From: Sorangium cellulosum So0157-2
Lineage (GTDB): Bacteria; Myxococcota_A; Polyangia; Polyangiales; Polyangiaceae
NCBI RefSeq assembly: GCF_000418325.1
Contig: NC_021658.1
Location: 496,001 to 560,000, forward strand
Length of the DNA: 64,000 nt
Direction: 5' to 3'
Part shown: one piece after another, positions 1-7,809 of the stretch
Numbering within the stretch: the first letter of the stretch is position 1
Layout of the letters: every line of letters starts with the position of its first letter
Notes under the pieces: generated by a model
Database searches by the model: none
Seen by the model: the letters and a program-made list of their open reading frames with translations, nothing else
What the model was told of the DNA's origin: nothing
Position numbers and translations under genes: made by a program

Positions 1-85
1 TGGAACGAGACGGAAATCTTTCGGCAATACACCGGGATGGCGCCGGGCCGCGCCCCACCGGTAGAGCGCGGCCGGCGGGGCAGCG

Positions 86-1342
86 CTACGCGGCCGCCGG
101 CCCCCACAGGCCAGGCACGCGCGTCCCGCACGCCGGGCACGCGCCGCCGGAGAGGAGGACCTCCTGCGTCTCGTAGTTGAACCGCCGCACCACGACCTCG
201 TAACATCCCGGACAGCGGGTGTGCGAGAGCTCGCGCACGCGGTCGGCCACGTTGCTGACGTACACGTACCGCATGCCGCGCGCGTACGCGACGCCGGCCA
301 CGTCCACGAGGAACGCCGGGTCGGTCGTCAGGCGATCGCGCATCTTGTAGCGCGGGTAAAAGGCGTTGAGGTGCCAGGGGATGTCGGGATCGACGCGGGC
401 GATCTCGGCGCCGAGGGCGCGGAGGCCGGCCGCCTTGTCGTTGAAGCCCGGGACGACGAGCGTCACGACCTCCACCCAGTAGCCGAGGCGGCGGGCCTCG
501 CCGATCGCCGCGAGCACGGGCTCCACGCGGCCGCCGAGCGTCCGGTACTGGTCGGCGCTCCACCCCTTCAGATCGACGCGGAACACGTCGGTGACGGGGC
601 GCATGTACGCGAGCGCCTCGGGGGTCGTGTTGCCGTCCGAGATGAGCGCCGTGACGAGCCCCCGCCGCCGCGCCTCGGTGAACACCGCGCGCGCCCACTC
701 GGCCGTGATCATCGGCTCGTTGTAGGCGCTGGCGAGGACCCCGCAGCCGGCGGCGACGGCCGTCTCGACCAGATCCGCGGCGCTGATGTCGATCGGCTCG
801 CCGTCGCCCTCGGGCTCGCGCAGCGCCTGCGAGACCTTCCAGTTCTGGCAATAAGGACACCGCAGGTCGCACCCGAACATCCCGAAGGTGAGCGACCGCG
901 CGCCGGGGCGCACGTGGAAGATCGTGTTCGTCTCGACCGATCTCACGTAGTGGCGAGCGACGTAGCCGAACGGGACGCGGAGCTCGCCGTCCTGCTCGAA
1001 GCGGATCCCGCACGCGCCCGCGCGCCCCGGCGAGAGGACGCAGCGGTGCGCGCACGCGGTGCACCGGAGATACCCCTCCTCGGGCCCTCGCTCGTAGAGA
1101 TCGCCGGGCACGGTGCGGCGGGCGAGCTTGGCCGTGAGCGGCTCGCCGGGCGCGCCGCCCGCGCCGGGCTCGGCGGGGGCGCGCTCGCCGCCGGCGCAGC
1201 CGGCGCCCGCGTCGGCGGGGGCACGCTCGCCTGCGGGCGCCGCGCCGCGCACGAGGTCCTCGACGCGGACGTGCGGGCGGCAGCCCGGGTCGAGCGGATC
1301 GCCCGTCGCTGCTTCCGGGGCGCTCTGGCCGTTCGTCTCCAT
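86..1342 (-). CDS. amrS: AmmeMemoRadiSam-system radical SAM enzyme (AmrS-like)
   Basis: 418-residue radical SAM protein related to pyruvate formate-lyase activating enzymes. The [4Fe-4S]/SAM motif CxxxCxxC is visible as GCDLRCPYCQNW, with Cys158, Cys162 and Cys165. Upstream, residues 94-111 carry a Cys cluster (CTACAHRC then GACG) typical of the AmrS N-terminus. The last 45 residues hold two CxxC pairs (CPGC, CPAC) resembling a zinc ribbon. The first ~75 residues are Ala/Gly/Pro-rich and not conserved-looking, so the true start may lie further in. In other genomes this family sits with AmmeMemo partner genes, but none is adjacent here, so its substrate is unknown. The family assignment is strong and the function is open. 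Confidence 0.88.
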   Translation of the reverse strand: METNGQSAPEAATGDPLDPGCRPHVRVEDLVRGAAPAGERAPADAGAGCAGGERAPAEPGAGGAPGEPLTAKLARRTVPGDLYERGPEEGYLRCTACAHRCVLSPGRAGACGIRFEQDGELRVPFGYVARHYVRSVETNTIFHVRPGARSLTFGMFGCDLRCPYCQNWKVSQALREPEGDGEPIDISAADLVETAVAAGCGVLASAYNEPMITAEWARAVFTEARRRGLVTALISDGNTTPEALAYMRPVTDVFRVDLKGWSADQYRTLGGRVEPVLAAIGEARRLGYWVEVVTLVVPGFNDKAAGLRALGAEIARVDPDIPWHLNAFYPRYKMRDRLTTDPAFLVDVAGVAYARGMRYVYVSNVADRVRELSHTRCPGCYEVVVRRFNYETQEVLLSGGACPACGTRVPGLWGPAAA

Positions 1343-1512
1343 GGGGAGGCGCCCATCCTCGCATCGGCGCCGCGAAAGACAAGGGCCGGCGCCCGGAACC
1401 AGGAGGCCGAGGGCCCTCGATCGCCGACGCGAGCACCGGTGGGACGGCTCGTGACCCGTCGCGACGCTCGACCCGTCAGGTGCCGAGACCCGACCGCGCC
1501 CGGCGCAGGAGC

Positions 1513-1659
1513 CATCGCGGGCCGGCGCGCCACGTACGCGGCGCCGACCAGGCCGAAGCTCAGCGCCGGCCAGCGAAGGACGAGCGCGGCCCCGCCGGCG
1601 AGGGCGGCGAGCGAGGCAACCGAGGCGCTCAGGACGAGGAAGGTCAGGCCGTAGCGCAT
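1513..1659 (-). pseudogene. Remnant of a membrane-anchored N-terminus
   Basis: The first 49 codons from the ATG at 1659 read as a clean N-terminal membrane hairpin: two hydrophobic stretches, FLVLSASVASLAALAGGAAL and a second ending LVGAAYVARRP. After that the frame turns into Arg/Ser/Pro-rich sequence with no recognisable fold and runs antisense-compatible through the amrS start region. The start resembles the N-terminal anchor of myxobacterial dual-specificity phosphatase-like membrane proteins, but that is recollection, not a search result. It is most simply a decayed or truncated gene. It could also be chance. Confidence 0.3.
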
Positions 1660-1690
1660 GCAGCGGGGATGCGTCCGCTCATCCATGCCC

Positions 1691-2671
1691 TCACATCGCG
1701 TGCTCCTCGAAGAAGTCGAGCAGCCGCTCGCTCGCGTCGAACGTCTCGCTCTTCGGCCCGAACACCGGCGGCAGATCTCCTCCGCCCGGCCACGTGTGCC
1801 CGCCCCCCTCGACCGCGCAGTGCTCGACCTCGGCCTCCTCAGCGCAGCGCGACCACGCCCTACACGTCGTGTCGCCGTGCGCGTAGGTGACGTGCGAGAC
1901 GCGGGCGCAGCCGTCGCGCTCGCGCCAGATCGCGAGGCTCTCGGCCACGGAGATGAACTCGAGGCTCCCCGGCACGGGCACCGGGACCACCCCCGTGCCT
2001 CCGTTGTAAGGGATCACGATGTCCGCGGTCCCGTGCACATGCAAAACCGAGATCGGGCGCGCCGGCTCGCAGGTCGCCGGCGGCACGTGCAGGACGCCGG
2101 CGACCGGAGCGATCGCCGCGATCCTGTCCGCGAGCTCGCAGCCGAGGCGGTGCGCCATGAGCGCGCCATTGGACATGCCGGTCACGAAGATCCGCCTCGG
2201 GTCGACGCGGTGCTCCTCCGAGATGGCGTCGATCAGGTCACGCGTGAAATCCACGTCGTCGACCCCCTCTTGCCACGCTTGACCGCAACACAGGCCAGCG
2301 TTCCAGCTCCCGCCGACACCCGCGGGATAGGCGACCAGGAGACCCCGTTCGTCCGCAAGCGCGCTGAGCCCCGTGAGGGCGGCCTCCGCCTCGGGCGTCC
2401 CGTTGAAGTGGTGAAAGTCGAACACGAGCGGGACACGCCCCTTCTTCTTGTGAAGAGATCTCGGGACGTGCAGGAGGGCCGAGCGCTCCCGGCCGCCGCT
2501 CGTCACATGGATCCAGCGGTCTCCCACGTGGCTGTCCCCGCCGGAACAACCCGGCTCGCCTGCCATGACACGCTCCGCCGCCGTCCCCAGCGGCTCCGGC
2601 GAGCCGCAGCCAGCAAGGACGGCAGCAGCGATCATCAGGAACATACCTCTTCCATGGCTGACGATATCCAT
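1691..2671 (-). CDS. PHB depolymerase/feruloyl-esterase-like lipoprotein
   Basis: 326-residue alpha/beta-hydrolase of the LpqC/PHB-depolymerase esterase family, probably anchored in the envelope. A short signal peptide ends in the lipobox VLAGC about 20 residues in. The catalytic serine is in GMSNGAL, the acid is probably the Asp of HGTAD, and the histidine is in GGHTWPGG, the family's usual C-terminal signature. Two adjacent Cys (LCCGQAW) also match secreted feruloyl esterases. The ATG at 2671 is preferred because GGAGG lies five bases upstream; an in-frame GTG six bases earlier is less likely. It is monocistronic, with the next minus-strand gene 0.3 kb upstream. The natural ester substrate cannot be told. 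Confidence 0.85.
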   Translation of the reverse strand: MDIVSHGRGMFLMIAAAVLAGCGSPEPLGTAAERVMAGEPGCSGGDSHVGDRWIHVTSGGRERSALLHVPRSLHKKKGRVPLVFDFHHFNGTPEAEAALTGLSALADERGLLVAYPAGVGGSWNAGLCCGQAWQEGVDDVDFTRDLIDAISEEHRVDPRRIFVTGMSNGALMAHRLGCELADRIAAIAPVAGVLHVPPATCEPARPISVLHVHGTADIVIPYNGGTGVVPVPVPGSLEFISVAESLAIWRERDGCARVSHVTYAHGDTTCRAWSRCAEEAEVEHCAVEGGGHTWPGGGDLPPVFGPKSETFDASERLLDFFEEHAM

Positions 2672-2963
2672 GCACACCTCCAGAGAGAGAGAGAACAGTA
2701 CAATGCGCGTCAGGCATGGCTAGCGCCTCCCTTCTCACGATCGCGCGTGCGAACCGGATGTGCGCTGTAGGCGCAAATAGCGCCTCACACGCCCGGCAAA
2801 GCCGGCCTCGAATCCGCCGCGACGGCACTCTGGAGGGCGGCGCGCAAGCAGCGAAGGACCGTCTCCTCAGGGCGACGGAGCGCGTACGCCGCTGGAGACT
2901 TCGCCCAACGCGCGGCTCAGGGCGCTGGCGAGCGAGGCGGCCACGGCCGCCTGAGGCGAGCGG

Positions 2964-3380
2964 TCAGGCCGGCAGCGCGCCCGCGCCCTCGGCGAGCCTG
3001 GCGAGCTCGTCCTCGCCGAGCTCGCGCTCGCCGGCGAACGCGATCCCCACGACGGCGCGCACGCTCGCCGAGGCGTCGCGCACCGGCAGGGCCACCGCGG
3101 CCTGCGCCGCGACCGCCCTGGCGCCCGGCCGCACGTCGCCGGAGGTGTCCGTCTGCAGGTTGCACGTCTGCACGGGCTGGCCGCGCTCCCAGGCGAGCCC
3201 GGCCATGCCCTTGCCGCGCGGGACGAGGCGCGTGATCTCCTGCACCTTCTCGGGGATGTTCACGGCCGCGGCCAGCGCGAGCGCGTCGCCCTCGACGAGG
3301 TGCACCGTCCCGGCGATGCCCCCGTTCTCGGCGACGAAGCTCCGCAGCCACGGCTCGAACGACGCTTGGCGCGCATGCAT
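2964..3380 (-). CDS. GAF domain-containing protein
   Basis: 138 residues forming a single GAF-like sensory domain. Visible features are GTVHLVEGDALALAAAVNIP at the start, the central PRGKGMAGLAWERGQPV turn and the ALPVRDASASVRAVVGIAF core strands, the typical layout of stand-alone GAF proteins. The start at 3380 (MHARQ) is chosen because the upstream frame runs into a palindromic intergenic repeat at 3432-3518. The gene follows the hybrid histidine kinase at 3548 on the same strand, 167 bp away, so it may be co-transcribed with it, though the palindrome lies between them. The ligand is unknown. Confidence 0.75.
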   Translation of the reverse strand: MHARQASFEPWLRSFVAENGGIAGTVHLVEGDALALAAAVNIPEKVQEITRLVPRGKGMAGLAWERGQPVQTCNLQTDTSGDVRPGARAVAAQAAVALPVRDASASVRAVVGIAFAGERELGEDELARLAEGAGALPA

Positions 3381-3431
3381 GCCCGCACCCTCGGCCGGCG
3401 CGGCGCGCGCGTCAACCGCGAGGAGCCAGAC

Positions 3432-3518
3432 GGACCGCGAGGGCGCAAGAGGCGCAACGGGACAGAGATGGAATTGGTTTCTTCTCTTCCCCTGGCGTCC
3501 CTTGCGCCCTTGCGGTCC
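3432..3518. repeat. Imperfect palindromic intergenic repeat
   Basis: A 24-base left arm (3432-3455) and a 24-base right arm (3495-3518) match as inverted repeats at 21 of 24 positions. A 39-base centre itself contains a weaker inner match (gggacagaga against tctcttcccc). Arms are built from gcaagggcgcaaggg-like words. It could form a long hairpin in the transcript between the kinase gene and the GAF gene. Similar words recur between genes in many bacterial genomes, so a mobile or REP-like repeat is likely. Confidence 0.7.
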
Positions 3519-3547
3519 TCCTCCCATGAATCGATTTTCTCACGCGC

Positions 3548-6500
3548 TCACGCCTCCTCCTTCACGCGCTTCGGCCAGCGCACGAAGAACGTCGCCCCCT
3601 CGCCGGGGCGCGACGCGACACCCACGCTCCCGCCGCGGCTCTCCACGGCCTTCTTCACGACGGAGAGCCCGATCCCGGTGCCCTCGACCTTGTCGCGCGA
3701 CTCGAGCGTCTGAAACAGGTCCCAGATGCGACCATGGTACTCGGGCGCGATGCCAGGCCCGTTGTCCCTGACGGCGAACTCGTAGAAGGCCCCGGCGTCC
3801 TTGCAGGTCACCTCGACGCGCGGATCGCTCCGGCGCGCGTGCTTCAGCGCGTTGCTGATGAGGTTCTGAAACACCTGCTGCATCGGGACGAGCTCCGCGA
3901 CGAGCGTCGGCATCCCGGGGGCGATCTCGATCCGGGCGCCCGCCGGCGGCGAGAGCAGCTCGACGATCTCGGCGAGCAGCTGGCCGGTATCGACGCTGAC
4001 CAGATCGCCGCGCAGCCGGCCCGCCCGCGAGTAGTGGAGGATCCCGTCGATGAGCGCCTCCAGGCGGCGCACCCGCCCGCGCAGGAGCTGAATCTGCTCC
4101 TGCGTCTCGTCATCCATCTTTCCCGTGAGCGACTCCTCGATCCACTCCGACAGGTTCGCGATCCCCCGGAGAGGCGCCTTGAGGTCGTGCGAGGCGACGT
4201 AGGCGAACTGATCGAGCTCCTGGTTCGTCTTCGCGAGCGCGGCGATGAGCTCCTCGCGGTGCTGGCTCAGCTGCTCGATGCGGCGCCGCGCGAGCACCTG
4301 ATCGGTCACCTCGAAGGCGACCACCATGACGCCCGTGACGGCGCCGGACGGGTCGCGGATCGGCTGCGCGACGTAGTTGAAGAAGGCGTCGCTCGCCACG
4401 CCCCCGCGCACGATAGGGATGTTCAGCTCGATGATGTGCAGCGGCTGACCGCCCTTCAGCGCACGATCCAGGGTCGCGATCACCTCGTGCTCGCCGAGCT
4501 CCGGGAACACGTCGCGCACGCTCTTGCCGACGATCTCCGGCCGGCCGACCATCTCGCAGTACGGCGGGTTCGCGACCTCGTAGACGTGCTCGGGGCCGAC
4601 GAAGACCGCGATGGGGACCGGCGCCTGCATGAAGAGGTCGTACAGCTTCTCGCGCTCGCGCTCGGCCGCCGCCCGCAGGCGCGCGATCTGGAGGTGCGTC
4701 GCCACCCGGGCGACGAGCTCGCGCGCGGAGAACGGCTTCGCGAGGTAGTCGTCCGCGCCCGCCTCGAGCCCCTCGACCCGCGACTCCTCGCCCGCGCGGG
4801 CGGAGAGCATGATCACCGGGACGCTCCTCGTGCGCTCGTCGGCGCGCAGCGCGCGCAGCAGGCCGAACCCGTCGAGGTTCGGCATCATCACGTCGGTGAG
4901 CACGAGATCCGGCGGGCACGCGCGCGCCGACTCGAGCGCCGCGACGCCGTCGGCGACCGCCTCGACCGTCCACCGGTCGCGCAGCACGCGCCCGACGTAG
5001 TCGCGCATGTCGGCGTTGTCGTCCGCGAGGAGGATCCGCGCCGCCGGGCCCGCCGCGAGCGCGGCGTCCACCGGCGAGGTCAGCCCCGCCGGCGCGAGGG
5101 GAGCGACGTCGTTGTCGGGCTCGGCCCCGGGTAGCCAGCGCAGCGCCTCGTGCACGAAGGGCGCCGCGCCCGTCGCCGTCGACACGAGCGTCCGCCGGGC
5201 GTTCACGCGGTCCTGCGGGAGGTGCGCGGTCCCGAGGGGCATGGAGATCGTGAACGACGTGCCCTCGGCGACCTTGCTCGCGACCTGGATCGTCCCGCCG
5301 TGCAGCCGGACGAGCTCGTGGACGAGCGCGAGCCCGATCCCAGACCCTTCGTGGGTGCGGGACCGCGCCCCCTGGACGCGATGGAACCGCCTGAACAGGT
5401 GCGAGAGCTCGTGATCCGGGATGCCCGTCCCCGTGTCCCTCACGGTGAGCTCGACGCGATCGCCGTGAGCGCGGAGCGAGAGCGCGATCGTGCCCTCGAA
5501 CGTGAACTTGAGCGCGTTCGAGAGGAGGTTGAGCACGATCTTCTCCCACATGTCGTGATCGACATAGACGGGCTCGGGCAGCGGCGGGCAGTCGACCTCG
5601 AACGCGAGGCCCGCCCGCTCCATCGCGGAGCGGAAGGCGCTGGCGAGGTCCGCGGTGAGCGCGGACAGGTCGGTCGGCTCGTACGACGCCTGGATCCGGC
5701 CCGCCTCGATGCGCGAGAAGTCGAGCAGCGCGTTCACCAGCTTGAGGAGGCGGACCGCGTTGCGGTAGGCGGTGTCGAGATCGGCGCCCGACAGGCTCCG
5801 TTTCGAGGACGCGAGCGCGTCCTCGAGCGGCCCGAGCATCAGCGTGAGGGGCGTGCGGAACTCGTGGCTCACGTTGCTGAAGAAGGTCGTCTTCGCGCGA
5901 TCGAGCTCGGCGAGGGCCTCCGCCCGCCGCCTCTCTTCCTCGTAGGCCTGCGCGTTGGCGATGCCGGCCGAGATCTGGCCGGCCGCGAGGTGGAGGAAGC
6001 CGCGGTAGTTGTCGTCGAGGAGGCGGAACGGGTTCAACCCGACGATCAGGACCCCCGCGCGCCCGGTCTCGCCCGACGGGGAGATCGTGAGCAGGGCGGC
6101 CTTCGCCGGCGGCCTCGGCCACGCGCCGGTCGGGAGATCCCGGAGGTCCGGCGGCAGATCGACGACCCGGCAGGCCTCGTGCCCGCGCAGCACCTCGGCC
6201 GCCGGCCAGATCGACCCCTCCGCGAGCGCGATCGTCTCCGGGGCCGCGGCGTGGCCGCGCGCGATCCCCGTGGTCCCGGCGAGCTGCATGCGCTGCTTGT
6301 CGGCGTCGACGACGTAGATGAGCGCGAACGGGATATCCTTGGCGTCGGTCGCGAGCGAGCGCGCGCTGTGCGCGCACGCGTCCTCCCACGTGCGCGCGTT
6401 CGCGGTCTGCGCCGCGAGGTCGCGGAGGAGCGCCAGCTGCCGCTCCCCGATGATGCGCTGCGTGTCGTCGGTGTTGGCGCAGATGATCCCGCCCGTCCCG

Positions 6501-6955
6501 CCCTGATCGTTCGGCACCGGGCTGTAGGAGAACGTGTAATACGTCTCCTCCTGGTAGCCGTGCCGCTCCATGATGAGGAGGAGCGCCTCGTCATAGGTGC
6601 CCTCGTCGCGGCGCATCGCCGACGCGGCGCGCGGCCCGACCTGGCCCCAGATCTCGCGCCAGACCACGGACGCGGGCTGTCCGAGCGCCTCGGGGTGCTT
6701 GCCGCCGACGATCGACTTGTAGGCGTCGTTGTAGAGGTTGATGAGCGCGTCGCCCCACCAGACGAACATCGGCTGGCGCGAGGTCAGGATGATGCGCACG
6801 CACGTCTTCAGGCTCTGCGGCCACGACGCGACCGGGCCGAGCGGCGTCTTCGACCAGTCGATCGCGCGCATGCGCGCGCCCATCTCTCCTCCGCCGGCGA
6901 GCACGGCGTGGGCGTCGGCGCGATCGGGCGGCGGGCCCTCCTGCTTGAGCGACAT
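3548..6955 (-). CDS. Hybrid histidine kinase with two kinase cores (PAS-GAF-HK-REC-PAS-HK)
   Basis: 1135-residue soluble sensor kinase. Domains in order: a PAS-like region about 30-165 (PLGPVASWPQSLK signature), GAF about 170-335, HisKA with the phosphoacceptor His364 in SNVSHEFRTPL, HATPase about 460-575 (NLLSNALKF, DTGTGIP, GSGIGLAL), receiver about 640-755 with phosphoacceptor Asp688 in LTDVMMP and Lys740 in LAKPF, a second PAS about 765-885, a second HisKA with His923 in ASHDLKAPLRG, and a second HATPase to the end (NLISNALKH, DNGPGIA, GTGIGLSVV). No membrane segments are seen. The start at 6955 (MSLKQEG) is chosen because upstream codons are low-complexity Arg/Ser. No cognate response regulator is adjacent, so the output is unknown. 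Confidence 0.92.
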   Translation of the reverse strand: MSLKQEGPPPDRADAHAVLAGGGEMGARMRAIDWSKTPLGPVASWPQSLKTCVRIILTSRQPMFVWWGDALINLYNDAYKSIVGGKHPEALGQPASVVWREIWGQVGPRAASAMRRDEGTYDEALLLIMERHGYQEETYYTFSYSPVPNDQGGTGGIICANTDDTQRIIGERQLALLRDLAAQTANARTWEDACAHSARSLATDAKDIPFALIYVVDADKQRMQLAGTTGIARGHAAAPETIALAEGSIWPAAEVLRGHEACRVVDLPPDLRDLPTGAWPRPPAKAALLTISPSGETGRAGVLIVGLNPFRLLDDNYRGFLHLAAGQISAGIANAQAYEEERRRAEALAELDRAKTTFFSNVSHEFRTPLTLMLGPLEDALASSKRSLSGADLDTAYRNAVRLLKLVNALLDFSRIEAGRIQASYEPTDLSALTADLASAFRSAMERAGLAFEVDCPPLPEPVYVDHDMWEKIVLNLLSNALKFTFEGTIALSLRAHGDRVELTVRDTGTGIPDHELSHLFRRFHRVQGARSRTHEGSGIGLALVHELVRLHGGTIQVASKVAEGTSFTISMPLGTAHLPQDRVNARRTLVSTATGAAPFVHEALRWLPGAEPDNDVAPLAPAGLTSPVDAALAAGPAARILLADDNADMRDYVGRVLRDRWTVEAVADGVAALESARACPPDLVLTDVMMPNLDGFGLLRALRADERTRSVPVIMLSARAGEESRVEGLEAGADDYLAKPFSARELVARVATHLQIARLRAAAEREREKLYDLFMQAPVPIAVFVGPEHVYEVANPPYCEMVGRPEIVGKSVRDVFPELGEHEVIATLDRALKGGQPLHIIELNIPIVRGGVASDAFFNYVAQPIRDPSGAVTGVMVVAFEVTDQVLARRRIEQLSQHREELIAALAKTNQELDQFAYVASHDLKAPLRGIANLSEWIEESLTGKMDDETQEQIQLLRGRVRRLEALIDGILHYSRAGRLRGDLVSVDTGQLLAEIVELLSPPAGARIEIAPGMPTLVAELVPMQQVFQNLISNALKHARRSDPRVEVTCKDAGAFYEFAVRDNGPGIAPEYHGRIWDLFQTLESRDKVEGTGIGLSVVKKAVESRGGSVGVASRPGEGATFFVRWPKRVKEEA

Positions 6956-7055
6956 GGCTCCTTGTAGCGTGGGGAAGGTGGCCGGAGAAGGGCAGAAAGA
7001 CCGGTGCGCTCCGGGTGAATCGGCGGCCCGGGGCGCGGCGAACTGGGCAGCCGCG

Positions 7056-7712
7056 CTACGCGCCCTCGTCCTCGGGAGGCGGCGCGTGGAGGACCGCGCG
7101 GAGCGCCCGGCGCGCCACGTCGGGCGCGTAGCCTTGCCGCGCCAGGAACGCGTAGAGCTTCTGCCGCTGTTCCCTCGGATCGAGGCCAGAGAGGGAGCGA
7201 AGCTTCTTGCGCGCCGCCCGTTCGGCGACGGCGAGCTCATCCGTCCCCTCGTCGGCCATCACCCGCCGGATCGCCGCCTCGGCCACGTCGCGCGCGACCC
7301 CCTTGCGGGCCAGGTCCTGCTCGATCCTGCGGCGCGAGCGCGGCTTGCCCACGATGCCGGAGCGGGCCTTCGCCTCGGCGAAGCGCGCGTCGTCGAGGAG
7401 CCCATTCGCCGAGAGCCGCGCGATCGCGGTCGCCACGTGCTCGGGGGGCTCGCCCTTCTCGATCAGGCGCTTCTCGAGCTCCCTGGCCGACCGCGCCCGG
7501 AACGACAGGAGCCGCAGCGCCCGCTCGTAGGTCTTCTGCTCGCCCGCGGCGGCCTTCCGGGGCGGCTCTGCCCCGGCGGCGGGGCTGTCCTGCCCGGGCG
7601 CGAGGCCCGCGGCGCTCGCCTCGGGGACGGTGGCGAAGGCGACCCCGTCGACGAGAATGACGACGTGGCCTGGCTTGTCCGGCGAGGGGACGATCCCCGT
7701 GATGATCGGCAT
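7056..7712 (-). CDS. recX: Regulatory protein RecX
   Basis: 218-residue RecX-family protein. RecX normally binds RecA filaments and limits their activity. The three-helix repeats are recognisable: YERALRLLSFRARSARELE, then LLDDARFAEAKAR, then IEQDLARKGVARDVAEAAI, then KLYAFLARQGYAPDVARRAL. The N-terminal ~60 residues (PIITGIVPSPDKPGHVVILV) form a beta-rich extension seen in many longer RecX proteins. The start at 7712 is chosen because it begins this conserved strand; longer in-frame starts add only Arg/Ala-rich sequence. recA is not in the window, so regulation with recA cannot be judged. Confidence 0.85.
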   Translation of the reverse strand: MPIITGIVPSPDKPGHVVILVDGVAFATVPEASAAGLAPGQDSPAAGAEPPRKAAAGEQKTYERALRLLSFRARSARELEKRLIEKGEPPEHVATAIARLSANGLLDDARFAEAKARSGIVGKPRSRRRIEQDLARKGVARDVAEAAIRRVMADEGTDELAVAERAARKKLRSLSGLDPREQRQKLYAFLARQGYAPDVARRALRAVLHAPPPEDEGA

Positions 7713-7809
7713 GCGCGGGAGCACGATGGCGCAGCCCGCGCGGGCCGCAAGCGCGCTTCGACCTCGCGCCGCGGCCAGCCGCCCGGCGACCGGTCGCTCG
7801 GCGGTCGCG

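Noticed and set aside
943..1342. Continuation of the 1513-1659 membrane-hairpin frame into amrS
   Set aside because: Beyond codon 49 the translation is Arg/Ser/Ala-rich and lies over the conserved N-terminal part of amrS in another frame.
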